DNA of 64,000 bases, taken from positions 66,632,001 through 66,696,000 of the forward strand of contig CM060831.1 in the NCBI GenBank assembly GCA_030762175.1. The letters run 5' to 3'. Shown piece after piece: positions 37,506 through 49,214 of this stretch. This DNA comes from Metallyticus violacea. Its lineage: Eukaryota > Arthropoda > Insecta > Mantodea > Metallyticidae. Position numbers and translations under genes: made by a program. The notes under the pieces are model-generated. The model was not told the origin of the DNA, did no database searches, and saw nothing but the letters and a program-made list of their open reading frames with translations. Numbering within the stretch: position 1 is the stretch's first letter; every line of letters starts with the position of its first letter.

Positions 37506-37943
37506 CTACAATGCAATTTAATTATTCGTTGCTTAAGGAAACGTTGTAGTTCTCTGTTTCTTGCTCAAAATCATGTCCGCATTTCAAATAATAGTTAATA
37601 AATGTTAAGGAAGTATTAAAACCATATAAATGTAGTTTCAAAAAAAGAACAAAACACAACATTTCTCCCGTTTCTCACCCTTCTTAAAGAAAGAACCTCA
37701 TTAAAAAGATATAAAATATAAAATCAAATTTCGTGCGAAATAGAACAAGGTATTCAAACTTAATTGTGTTTTTCAATTTGCTATTGTCATTCTTTAGTGT
37801 TTTAATCAAACATGCCAAACGATATTGATTTTTAAAATTAATTTGAAAATATTATAGCTCACAGTGCGATATTCTTTTAAAAAATTACCTTTGTGGTTGG
37901 TGCCTTATTCCAGAGGAAACACCGTCACTGTGTCCAACGGCTA

Positions 37944-38036
37944 TTATCTGACAGTTAGTGGTTGTTGTGACTTGCAGGATGCGCTCCCAATTAGCTAAAA
38001 TCAAACGAAAATTGTACTTAACTATCCTATACATAG

Positions 38037-38088
<52 letters not shown>

Positions 38089-39189
38089 TATCATTAACAT
38101 TTATCTTCATATCTTGTATTTAGAACACTCGGGTAATATGCAGCTTCAAGAAAAGTATAGCATTAGAACAAAGATAATAAATAGCCAAAACAAATGAAAC
38201 AGAAACAACCGCAAAATAAAGCACAGCTTCTTGTGATTACTTTTATGACCCTATGTTATACATACATAAGTCACGTGTTGTACAATGCTTGAAATTGCTA
38301 TATATATATATATAGCTGACAAATGCCAGATGCCAAATGCTTGTGTTTCTGTGGCTATGAATAAAGTAAATGATTTACTTTAAGATGAACCAATCATCTT
38401 CTGAAGTTATCTGGCATATTTTCCTTTCTAGAACAATCCTAAGTCCGAGATATTATCAATGTATTTACTATAAATTAAGTATGATTTATACATTATTGGA
38501 GAATTATAGTCAATAACTTATAAAGGGGGTTAAAACATGTAACATTTAAAAGATAAAATATTAAACTCCAAAATTAACACAACACATTGACATACTATTC
38601 CATGATATGAAAATATCGCTTCCGATAATTCTTCAACAGAGATAGATAGAGAAAAAGTATGACAGTTAATGATAGCACTGTAAGAACTTTAAGGTGTAGA
38701 TAAATAGAACTATTAGGAAAATAATCTTGGATTTTTTCATTTGAATATTAATGTGTTCTACTGTAAGATATTTTGCAATGAATATACAATTAATTTTCAG
38801 ACAGGGATTACAATTTACAGTTTAAACAGCTGTAATATTACGCACATTGCGTAATAAAAGTGAGTTGCTGAAGAACTGAACTATCATTTGATAGAGAATT
38901 CCATCACTTACATGAATAAATTGTTCCTTTTTCGCACTAAGTAATGTTCTAAGTAAGCTACGCATTGCAATGTTCAACAACCAGACAAATTTACATTTAT
39001 ATTAGAAAGTAAAACTATTTAAAATATTAGCATTATAGGTACCCCCTTTTTTACCAAAAGTTTAAACACCCAAGATCAGTAATATTTAGCTATACATAAT
39101 AGATATAAACATTTAGAAAGACCTGAAAATAAACCTACCTGCACAAGGGTAATTACCCCAAACATGAAACATATCAGCAGGCTCTTCAT
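37944..39189 (-). CDS. Small secreted peptide gene 1 (two exons, 33 aa)
   Basis: Unrecognised family. Coding exon 1 is 39189-39139 and gives MKSLLICFMFGVITLVQ, a classic signal-peptide start (Lys then a hydrophobic core), ending CAG|GTAGGT in phase 0. The intron is 1144 bp and ends GATTTTAG. Coding exon 2 is 37994-37944, giving LIGSASCKSQQPLTVR and then TAA TAG. Signal peptidase would cut after SAS, leaving a mature peptide of about 10 residues starting with Cys. The same exon borders, intron size and promoter spacing recur in two other units, which is the main support. Exon 2 may continue as 3' UTR to a conserved donor (GTAATT at 37888) and on into 37505-37273. Alternatives are a decayed longer gene or a missed exon. 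There is no transcript evidence. Confidence 0.5.
38038..38089. repeat. (TAA)n microsatellite, expanded in unit 1
   Basis: About 17 TAA units inside the intron of gene 1, whereas the paralogous site (46728-46740) has two. A (TA)n nearby (38300-38315) is also longer than its partner at 46945. Confidence 0.95.
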
Positions 39190-39224
39190 TGTTGCTGTAT
39201 TTGTGTCAGAAGAAGGCGTGGGTG

Positions 39225-39231
39225 TTTTATA
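39225..39231 (-). promoter_or_regulatory. TATA box of peptide gene 1
   Basis: TATAAAA, 36 bp before the ATG. With a start some 30 bp downstream, the 5' UTR would be only about 5-12 bases. Box and spacing are identical at the other two gene copies. Confidence 0.7.
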
Positions 39232-41110
39232 CCTTTGAAAGAAAGTCGTGTGGCAAAAACATGACTTCCTGTATGTGTGTGTGTGTTTTTCTATCTGCTT
39301 ATAAGGTAGGATGTATATCATGTAGTTATGGTTAGTGACATGAGTACATTAGTATTTGCTTTGTTCGGTGTAATAATATCTTGTTTACTATTACTTTAAC
39401 ACGATTTCTAGAAGGTAAATAATATTTCTTTTCCACTCATAAATCTACGCAGCATGTCGCTGGTGTCTTTTGTTCTGCGCTCTTATTTGGGGCACTGGAA
39501 TCCACTAGATTACAAAGTATTTAATACATGTAGTCTTGTGTAAGAATCTGATAACAGGTAAAACTACATAAATCTACTGTAACATAAGAATTACGACCTG
39601 ATTTGTGTTGCTGCTTGCACAGAAAACTTATTCTTAAGTTGCACATAACCATTTTGTAGATTTAACTTTTGTCAAGAAGTTTTCTAGATCATCCTTCGAG
39701 AGTTTATTAATTTTGCACTTACAGTCCGTTGAAAGTTTACAAATATGGAATTTTTGGCACATTATAAAGATCTAAGGCATAATAACAATAATTATAATCT
39801 TTCCAAAACGTATTTAACAAGCTTATTAATTTTGAATCATAAAAAAGTGTTATCAACCCCGTTCACTTTACAAGTAGTAGGTGAACAACATAGCATTTAG
39901 ATGAAGTGTAAGGGAATTCCTGGGTGTTCTAAATAGATAGTCAACTTACTTTACCCAAGATTTGCAATTTGAGTTCACCCACTTCAATACTTTTATATTT
40001 CGTTTATCAAATTATAACCATACTTAAATCTGTTTTATTTTCGAGTAACATGCCTATGAATTTTGCTGATTGTAATCCCGAATTGTAAAAATGAAAGTTC
40101 AAATCTGAAATGTTTCAAATATTGATACAGATCTTTATCTCAACTTTAGGAATGCCATTACTGACTTCCTAAAAGTGGAAACGACTTTACTTTCTTCCAG
40201 CGTGTTTTCTTCCCTAATGCAGCGGGCGATTTTGCTGTGGCATTACATAGAACAAGGTATTAACAATCTTATTTAAGTTGATCTAATGGAGAAAATAAAA
40301 ATCTGAAATATGAACCTTGCATTTTTGCTGAAACTGTTCAATGATATTTAATGCATGTATAGACTGATTAAGGAGTCAGTTATGATTAATTATACGGATA
40401 CTGTCACGACCAATCTTGGAAGCCTAGTTCGGGCATACTCAATACCGAGTCTTGTAGTGGTGAATAGGTCCAAGGGAATGATGGCAGAGTTTTATAAAAG
40501 AAAGTTCCTTCCTTTGCTGTTAGAACTATTTATTGACATATTTTATACCGAGGGGGGCATGATTAGAAATTACAATGATAACAGCGGTCTTCCTTTGCCT
40601 TGGAGAAATGCAGTGCTGAGACAAAATAACTTTGACGGCCGTTGGTGTATCAGCCGCTAGGCTGGGTCCAGGGTTCAGGGTCGGCTAAGTCCCTGGCTTT
40701 GTCCCTTCTCTCTCTCGGCCAGGTCGGTGCGTGGCTTCACTAGGTCCGCTCTAGTGTTTCGCTCTTACTTCTACCTCTAGAGCAGCCATTATCATCCCGT
40801 TTTTAAACAGGGTAATAACCGGAAGTGACGGAATTAGCCTCACACGCCTTCCTGTGAGAGGTTGATCCGTTTGTTCTTATTCTTACCCTAGACGCCCAAT
40901 AATTTCAAAGGTCCAAAATAACATTATTAAGTGATCTAGACGTACATTTTATCAAGGACGCAAATGTTTAAAATGTGTGGATAAATTTTTCCGGAATAAG
41001 ATTAACAAACGAATTTGTAGAAACTGCGTTCATGTGACAAACAGGACGTGGTTAGCATTACCAGCTAAGTGCGGGTGCGTTCTTCCTGCATAATTTCCAT
41101 TGCTATTTGC

Positions 41111-41944
41111 TATAATTCGAAAGATTATAATACATTTCATCCATAAACTACATTTAATTCTTTTATCTATTTTGTGAATCTTTGGCATGAGCACTTGACA
41201 ATACACGAAATGAAAATTTTCAATGCTGTCATACAATTTTATTTTGCAGATTCTAAAAATCAAACCTGTTTTTCTCCATAAGGTAAGGTTTTCACAAAAT
41301 TTATTTATGCCAAGTGACTGCTGTATATATTACCATTCTGCCGATGCCTTCTGTACTTGAAATTTAGCAGACATAATTAATTACTAACGCATCTAAAATA
41401 TGGGAATTTTAAATTAGAATTAAAACAAGGAGTGTATGGAGTAACAGTTCTTGTATGTGGATTTACAGATTTAGGAAACTGAATTCTTTTATCGCCGTCA
41501 TGAAGTTTGGATTTGTTTACGTTTTACCATTCAATTAATTCGTCACCACATTCATATTCCGCTTTCCTTGATGTCCTAATGCAATCCTTTTCCTTATTCC
41601 TCAATGACAGCGCTAGCTTTTTCAGGAAAGTCTCAAGATGAGAGTATAAAAATATAATTTTAAACTAATATCACACCGAAGATCTCTGAAAGGTTTAGTA
41701 CTTGATACAGGAGTTCCTCTTAGCTGGGATCTTTTAAGTTCTAGCAGTCCAGGCTTTTCTTTCAATGGTGGCCATTGTAATTTCAAATTCTAGGCGACGT
41801 TTTTCTGATATAAGCGCCAACAAAGACCCTTTCCTTCAATTTCTCATACCAGTACTTGAAACACTCTTCCTCCTGTTTAATGCTTTGACGAAATGATTCA
41901 CTAGGGCAAGTTAAATGTTATAACAAAGCAATGTTAGTCTACTA
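41111..41944. other. Intergenic, no feature seen
   Basis: Lies beyond the end of block Z. Nothing recognised. Confidence 0.45.
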
Positions 41945-42045
41945 GTAACTGGCGGTGGACGTTCTTCATCCCTACTCCGGCATTTGTCATTTATGAGAAC
42001 TGAAGAAAACCGGGGGAAAATACTAAAGCAGAACGATCCTGTTGA
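41945..42045 (-). mobile_element. SINE family B, old fragment
   Basis: Minus-strand words CTCATAAATGACAAATGCC and GGTTTTCTTCAGTTCTC identify the central body. Ends lost. Confidence 0.6.
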
Positions 42046-42139
42046 AACCAAACGCCAGACCTCAAGATCCAAATTAGTATAACATAAAAATGTTTAGAAA
42101 TTAAATCGTCATTCACCATGTTAATTATGTACACCAATC

Positions 42140-42330
42140 CGAAGTCCCTGAGTGGAAGGTCTGGGGTTCCACTTTTGCTTTAACCTCCCTTCCTAAGTTT
42201 TTCTATATTTTCCTCATTACTCATATATGGCAGATGTCGGGTATATATAGTAACATTTGACTTCCAAATTTATCATGTAGCACACGCCTACGATGTCTTA
42301 TCAGCAAAAACAGACGTTAAACACATTTAA
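42140..42330 (+). mobile_element. SINE family B, old copy
   Basis: Eroded head (GAGTGGAAGGTCTGGGGTTC), body CTCATATATGGCAGATGTCG and 3' end CAGACGTTAAACACATTT. It lies just upstream of a young copy of the same family. Confidence 0.75.
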
Positions 42331-42385
42331 AATTATAGTAGTAAACTTAGATATGATTAAAGCGGTCATTCCACTCAGTGCGTTA

Positions 42386-42671
42386 CCTCCACGGGTAGCC
42401 GAGGTCGCTAAGGTATGGACTCATGAGCGGGAGGTCTGGGGTTCGAAACCCGCCAGGACCGTCCTCCATGACTGAAGTTTTTTCCAGGTTTTCCTCTGTC
42501 CTCATAAATGGCAAATTCCGGGGAGGTATCCTAAACTTAGGCCTGGAACGTTTCCTTCCTTAAAAATAAATCCGTTCCCAGTTTATCATTTCATTTCATG
42601 TATCATCAGTGCCCATAGCCTTTGGTGCCTCTGTAGCAAAAACGGGCGTTAAACTCCATTAATTCCTTCAT
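42386..42671 (+). mobile_element. SINE family B, full length, with target duplication
   Basis: Head CACGGGTAGCCGAGGTCGCT, B-box GGGGTTCGAAACCCGCC, body GGCAAATTCCGGGGAGG, 3' end AACGGGCGTTAAACTCC. Flanked by the 11-bp duplication TCAGTGCGTTA (42375-42385, 42672-42682). Confidence 0.95.
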
Positions 42672-42682
42672 TCAGTGCGTTA

Positions 42683-43137
42683 AGCCGAGGTAGTGTTTAG
42701 TGACATCGATTCGAGGCTCTGGTCTTTATACTTAATACGTCAAGATGACATTTAGTTTTACAAACTGTACATACCACGGTTATCATGATTTTTACCTTTG
42801 CTTTTTATATAATTTGTCAATATGTAAGAAATTTTAAAATGCCAGAAAATATTCACATCCTTAATTTTGAATTGGACATCAAATGTATAAGTGATCAATA
42901 CATGTAATACAAGAATGCTAAGTTGTATGTATTTAAAAGCGAAAAGGTGTCATAATTTGCTTTGCAAAAAATTAATATTTATAAATAACTAAGTATTATT
43001 ATTGTAATTTGGGAATAAATCTGCTGATTTTGATAAATAAAGCGTTTTTTTTTTCCTACATGAAACTAGTCATTAGACGCTAAGTTTGTTACTTATAATG
43101 AATAGTTGTAAAGCAAGCAATATCAGCACTTGTGTGA
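42683..43137. other. Intergenic, no feature seen
   Basis: No recognised feature. Confidence 0.45.
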
Positions 43138-43151
43138 ACGCTTTTCTTTGT

Positions 43152-43440
43152 TTTTTGCTTTTTGATGGTTTTAATTATTGGCGCTCTTTAACATCTCAGG
43201 TCATTAGCGTCCCATTCAACTCAGGGCGTGAAACGGCCGACAAATTTTGCTCAGAGGCCTGTCTTTCAGGCTTGAGGTTCTTTTTCGTGCCGTAAATGTA
43301 CGACACGGGACCCACAGCTTTACTTCCCTTCCGAAGGAAGCCATACTTAGGATTTTTACGCTCCGAAAAAATCCATCGGTCCTGGCCGGGTTCGAACCCG
43401 CGATCTTGAGTGTATGGTAACCACTACACCACCAGGACCG
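43152..43440 (-). mobile_element. SINE family A, full length, with target duplication
   Basis: Same structure as the 36.8 kb copy, with a small deletion in the anticodon-arm region of the head. Flanked by the 14-bp duplication ACGCTTTTCTTTGT (43138-43151, 43441-43454). Confidence 0.96.
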
Positions 43441-43559
43441 ACGCTTTTCTTTGTATCCTATATATCTAATTATTTTATATCATTGGGTGCATTGTACGTG
43501 CTATGAAACAGAATCACAGTACTCAGAAATAAAAGCATTCATATAAGTTCTGGCACACG

Positions 43560-43980
43560 TATCATTACTAACAGAGTACAAGGCAGCGGAGAAGCTGTTA
43601 AGTTGGGATAGTGCAATTTACTTCATAACAAAACGATTTACTATATGACAACTTAGAAAACTCGAATCGTCTACTGTGTGTCCTCAATGACTCAAGCATT
43701 TAGGGAACGTTTTCCTGAAATTGATCTAATCAACGTACAATTGATGGATTAATATGAAAATACAAAACTACCACAACGGTATTGGAACGAGAAAAAATAA
43801 AGATCATGTTTTTAAAAAAGACAAGTATTGATGATGATACTTGATGAAATATTTTGCCACTCTGTAAGTTATGGGTCAGCGACAAAATTACGGAAATTTC
43901 GGCCACACAAAATAAAAGTTGAAAAGAAAGGCAACCTGCAGATGAAAATACGAGTGCTAAACAACAAAGAATGAGCCTAT
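43560..43980. repeat. Duplicated block W, copy 2
   Basis: Paralogous to 35290-35770. Here W precedes X, while in the first array copy X precedes W, so the repeats are offset tandem units. Confidence 0.75.
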
Positions 43981-44039
43981 TTATTTTACAGTCATAATAT
44001 CACTCGTTAAAAGTAACTGTAAAATATCCCGTTAGTTCA

Positions 44040-45400
44040 ATGACCACGTGCAATTAGTTTCTTTAGTATTAAAGTTTTCGAACACCCAACACTTGTGCGT
44101 TTTCATACTCTAACTAAACATGAAAATTCCCTTTAAAATTTTGTTTTTCATTATCTATGTATGCTATTTGCAATTTTGGTATTCTGAGTTCAATTATCTT
44201 ATTAGAATTTATGCACCGTAATGAGATTTTTAGTAAAATATATGTTTCTGTTCTTTGATTACATTAAAGTAAATATTGGAAGTTAACATATTAATATAGA
44301 GATCATGTTTAAACATCGATATAGTCCTCCTGAAAGCACATTCAAATAGAAGCTAGAACTCTTATATCCTGTTCATCGGATTGAGTTGGATTTGTAGGGA
44401 ACAGAAGGCATTTTGCTACTTCAGCATGTTCAAGTGTTGGCCATTTATGTCTCCATGGGAGGAAGCGATTAGGTGAGGGAGACACCAGCATCCAGGGGCG
44501 GTAAACGGGGAAGCAATGTTTCCAGCATTCCCTCTAAGGAGTTCGAGATCCTCAGAAGGGCGGTTTTTATACCAGAGCAAAACCCTTCCAGAGTGCAAGC
44601 AATCGCCACACCACACATAGTACCAACACACCTCATCTCGCTTTTAAGGCCCTGTAACAGATACGACAGATGGCCTGCACAAAGAATTTGAATCTGGGAC
44701 CTCCTGAATGCTAGTCTCAAGCTCAGTGACTTCGTTGGGTTTTAACATGCTCAAGCTTGGTATGTTTAAACATGTTAGCAAGGCTGTCACTAAATTTAGC
44801 GAAAGTTTGAAAGAACTTGAAATATTTGATATTTAATGGAAATCTAAGCATAATAGGGGATGATAAGAGGGGCTCGGATATGTTTCAGTGTCAACAATAA
44901 ATTTACTTTTTTCACTTCATATTTTACTTTATTTCATACGCTACAGTTACAGACATTTGAAGTTATCCGCATTTTTTTGTACAGCTGGAACTTCGAAATT
45001 CGTCATTAGGCGTCACTGAAACAAGTTTACAAAGTATAGAAACAAAAACATTCATATATCACTTGTATTTCTAGTTTTATTCTATTTACCTTCACTTATA
45101 CACTTATATTTGACTTAAGTGTAACTAGACCTTAAATTACAAAAATCTCCTTAGTGCTGTACACTACAGTTCAATTCCAGCACATTCTTCATCATTTTTA
45201 TGCAATGAATTAAGCAAAGAAGGGAAATATTTTATATGTGGATACAAATGTTATGTTTCCAGGTGATTACATAGTAACATCGTATTAAGAGCACATATTT
45301 AAGTGAAAGAATAACATTCATTCAAAATATGTGCATTTTCATGAAGTCATTAATTAACCACATATTAAACATTAACGCTCCGAAATATTTAAATGCATCC
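44040..45400. repeat. Duplicated block X, copy 2
   Basis: Paralogous to 33000-35250, lacking repeat R. The region matching the exon-like frame of copy 1 (44150-44340) has stops and a frameshift. Confidence 0.8.
44376..44740 (-). mobile_element. SINE family C, most complete copy
   Basis: Minus-strand head GTCACTGAGCTTGAGACTAG, CATTCAGGAGGTCCC and B-box-like AGATTCAAATTC, then GGCCATCTG, a body of about 270 bp and a (TCCAA)n-like tail. It retains the B-box that the paralogue at 33.4 kb has lost. Confidence 0.75.
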
Positions 45401-45774
45401 CTTTCTGTAGGAACAGATTTTGTCCAAAAGTAGAGAAGTTTTAGAATTTTCCGGACCCGGATATGTGTGGCTGCCGTTGCCCGGAGATCACCGGAAGAGC
45501 GGCCTAAGTACCAAGTACCAGTTCCGGCGACAACGAAGCTTGAGTGTCAATCGCCACGCCTACTACCGATACAATGTCATTGAGTTGCATTAAGAATTCT
45601 TTGAATTAACAATCTCTTTGCACAAGTGTTCGCCAAGTTTACCTTGCCTGCTGTTCGATGTAAGACGTAAGTTTGCCTGAATTTCACGTTAAGAAGAATA
45701 AACGATATCAACAAGCAAATAACGAACGTTATTTATTGACTGCTTTTGCGTTAGGATCTCAGCCCCGGCAGGTT
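45401..45774. other. Unit-specific spacer
   Basis: Moderately GC-rich around 45450-45560, with no match in the first unit. No gene seen; the frame at 45673-46008 mostly crosses the paralogous block. Confidence 0.4.
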
Positions 45775-45967
45775 CACAGCCGGCAAAATCCAGCGAAACG
45801 CCCTCGAGGGAGTCTCATCGCAGAACAGTGGGAGTGTTCTGCAGCAGCCATGGCTAAACCTGCGATCAGCGGCATAAATTATTTACCGCAGCAACCTTCC
45901 AGCCCATTCAAACCCTACCAACAATCTGGTGACAAACACAATGACAAAACTATTTTTAAAGTAATTT

Positions 45968-46200
45968 TTACAAAGATTCTTTCACAGTCAAATGCCACTC
46001 CATTTTAAATGCATCATCAAAACAACTCTGCTGTGACTGGTATGTACCGAGCATGCATTCCGTCTCATGCGGGGGTAGTCGCGTGTTCTTGAGCGATTTT
46101 AAGATGACGGACGGCTTCAACGTCGAGAAGAAATACCGGCCAACGGAGTATTCATCCCCGTATATGCGGCAGCCATATATTTTATTGAGCGTATATTTCC
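45968..46200 (-). other. Possible exon 3 or 3' region, conserved open frame, copy 2
   Basis: Same length (233 bp), acceptor and phase as 37273-37505, with about seven amino-acid differences and few silent ones. Both strands are open, as in copy 1. A coding role is unproven. Confidence 0.3.
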
Positions 46201-46628
46201 CTACAATGCAATTTAATTATTCGTTGCTTAAGGAAACGTTGTAGTTCTCTGTTTCTTGCTCAAAATCGTGTCTGCATTTCAAATAATGGCTAATAAATGT
46301 TAAGGAAGTATTAAAACCATATAAATGTAGTTTCAAAAATTTAACAAAACACAACATTTCTCCCTTTTCTTACCCTCCTTAGAGAAAGAACTTCATTTAA
46401 AAGATATAAAATCAAATTTCGTGCGAAATAAAACAAGGTATTCTAACTTTATTGTGTTTCTCAATTTGCTATTGTCATTCTTTAGTGTTTTAATCGCACA
46501 TGCCAAACGATACTAATTTTTAAAGTTAATTTGAAAATATTATTGCTCACGGTGCGATATTCTTTTTAAAAATTACCTTTGTGATTGGTGTCTTATTACA
46601 GGGGAAACACCGTCACTGTGTCCAGCGG

Positions 46629-47813
46629 TTAATATCTGAAAGGATGAGGAAGTTGTGGCTTGCAGGATGCGCTCCCAATTAGCTAAAATCAAAGGAAAAT
46701 TGTACTTAACTATCCTATACATAGTATAATAATATATCATTAAAATTTATCTTCATATCTTGTATTTAGAAGACTCGGGTAATATGCAGCTTCAAGAAAA
46801 GTATAGCATTAGAACAAAGATAATAAATAGCCAAAACAAATGAAACAGAAACAACCGCAAAATAAAGCACAACTTCTTGTGATTACTTTTATGACCCTGT
46901 GTTATACATAAATAAGTCACGTGTTGTACAATGCTTGAAATTGCTATATATATAGCTGACAAATGCCAGATACGAAATGCTTGTGTTTCTGTGGCTATGA
47001 ATAAAGTAAATGATTTACTTTAAGATAAACCAATCATCTTCTGAAGTTATCTGGCATATTTTCCTTTCTAGAACAATCCTAAGTCCGAGATATTATCAAT
47101 GTATTTACTATAAATTAAGTATGATTTATACATTATTGGAGAATTATAGTCAATAACTTATAAAGGGGGTTAAAACATGTAACATTTAAAAGATAAAATA
47201 TTAAACTCCAAAATTAACACAACACATTGACATACTATTCCATGATATCAAAATATCGCTTCCGATAATTCTTCAACAGAGATAGATAGAGAAAAAGTAT
47301 GACAGTTAATGATAGCACTGTAAGAACTTTAAGGAAAATTAGGAAAATAATCTTGGATTTTTTCATTTGAATATTAATGTGTTCTACTGTAAGATATTTT
47401 GCAATGAATATACAATTAATTTTCAGACAGGGATTACAATTTACAGTTTAACAGCTGTAATATTACGCACATTGCGTAATAAAAGTGAGTTGCTAAAGAG
47501 GTAAACTATCATTTGATAGAGAATTCCATCACTTACATGAATAAATTGTTCCTTTTTCGCACTAAGTAATGTTCTAAGTAAGCTACACTTTGCAATGTTC
47601 AATAACCAGACAAACTTACATTTATATTAGAAAGTAAAACTATTTAAAATATTAGCATTATAGGTACCCCCTTTTTACCAAAAGTTTAAACACCCAAGAG
47701 CAGTAATATTTAACTATACATAATAGATATAAACATTTAGAAAGACCTGAAAATAAACCTACCTGCACAAGGGTAATTACCCCAAACATGAAACATATCA
47801 GTAGGCTCTTCAT
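46629..47813 (-). CDS. Small secreted peptide gene 2 (two exons, 34 aa)
   Basis: Coding exon 1 (47813-47763) encodes the same 17-residue signal start as gene 1, with one silent change. The donor is CAG|GTAGGT and the intron is 1080 bp ending GATTTTAG. Coding exon 2 (46682-46629) reads LIGSASCKPQLPHPFRY then TAA. The predicted mature part after SAS is CKPQLPHPFRY. It shares only C, K, Q and a terminal Arg region with gene 1, although introns and flanks of the two genes are nearly identical. The conserved downstream donor lies at 46576. Unrecognised family, no transcript evidence; could be a pseudogene. Confidence 0.5.
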
Positions 47814-47848
47814 TGTTGCTGTATTTGTGTCAGAAGGAGGCTTGGGTG

Positions 47849-47855
47849 TTTTATA
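47849..47855 (-). promoter_or_regulatory. TATA box of peptide gene 2
   Basis: TATAAAA 36 bp before the ATG, the same position as in genes 1 and 3. Confidence 0.7.
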
Positions 47856-49214
47856 CCTTTGAAAGAAAGTCGTGTGGCAAAAACATGACTCTGTTTGTGT
47901 GTGTGTATTTTTCTATCTGCTTATATGGTAGGATGTAAATCATGTAGCTATGGTTACTGACATGAGCACTTCAGTTTTTGTTTTGTTCGGTGTAATAATA
48001 TCTTGTTTACTATTACTTTAACACGATTTCTAGAAGGTAAATAATATTTCTTGTTTGTTTTTCACTTACAAATCTATGGAAATGTCTCTGGCGTTTCTTG
48101 TACTGAGCTCTTACTTGGGGTATACTGGAATCAATTACATCACAAAGCATTCAATACAATAAACTAATCAACTTACCAAGTAAATTCTGAACTTGTGTAC
48201 CTCATTAAATGCTCTTGAATGGTACTCATTAAAATTATCAACATTATTTGTTTAGAAAAATACAATTTATCTTAAATTGCAGATAGGCGCGCTCTTTATA
48301 AATAAATGAGAAAATCTAAGAGTTAAAACGATATAAAACTACTGTGACGTAAGAATTACGACCTGATTTGTGTTACTGCTTGCCCAGAATCATGTTCTTT
48401 AGTTTATTAGCAAATAGACATAAACCTTTTTGTATTTTACAGTCAAGATTTAACTTCTGTCATGATAATCTTTCGCTTTTTAATGAATACCATTCCTAGG
48501 TTTCAACTTTACACTTTGCCTCCTCTAAAAGTTTACAGATTTAGAATTTTTGGCATGTTACAGCGATCTAAGGCCAAAAAAAAAAAATCCAAATCGTATT
48601 TAAGCTTTATACATTTAGATAAAGCCAAAAAACATTCCTGGAGGTTCCAAATAGATAGTCCACTTATTTTCTCCCATATTTGGAATATAAATTCATTTAC
48701 TTCTATACCTTTATCTTTCGTTTATCAAATTACAATTATACCTATATCTGTTTCGAGTCACAGTCCTAGGTATTTTCCTGATTATAATTTCTATCCCGTT
48801 AAAAACGGAATGTTTCAAATATTTATTAAGACCTGTATCCCTCCTGTAGGAAAGCTTACTGACTTCCTAAAAGTGAAACAGACTTTACTTTCTTCTAGCA
48901 TGTTTTCTCCCCTAAAGCAGCGGGGGATTTTGCTGTGGCATTATATAGAACAAAAATTATTATTCAGGTTAATATTGCAGAAATAAAATATAAACGTTGC
49001 ATTTTGGCTGAAACTGTTAAACGATTTTAATGCATACATAGACTGGCTAAGGAGTCACTTATGATTAATTATACAGATATTATCGCGAACAATTTCGGTA
49101 AGCCTAGTTCGGGCATACTCAGTACCAAGTCTTGAAGTGAACAACGGTAAATTAGCTCCATGGGTACATTCCTTCCTCTGCTGTCAGAACTATTTATTGA
49201 CATATCTGCAGGAC

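Larger units (their letters stand above)
36760..41110. repeat. Duplicated block Z, copy 1 (contains peptide gene 1)
   Basis: Aligns almost without break to 45775-49205 apart from the SINE, microsatellite length changes and small indels; the far end (40250-41110) aligns to 51500-52230. By eye the central 37.3-39.4 kb differs from its partner at only a few percent of positions. Confidence 0.93.
45775..49205. repeat. Duplicated block Z, copy 2 (contains peptide gene 2)
   Basis: Partner of 36760-40555. Includes the empty target site (45800-45811) of the SINE at 36.8 kb. Homology stops abruptly at 49205 where the nested transposon region begins. Confidence 0.93.

Noticed and set aside
40355..40660. 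101-codon plus-strand frame with even composition
   Set aside because: The paralogous copy at 51.5-51.8 kb has insertions and stops, and no splice or start signals fit.
48462..48986. 174-codon frame, the longest on the plus strand in unit 2
   Set aside because: The paralogous stretch of unit 1 (39.66-40.3 kb) has many stops and indels in this frame, so the frame is accidental.
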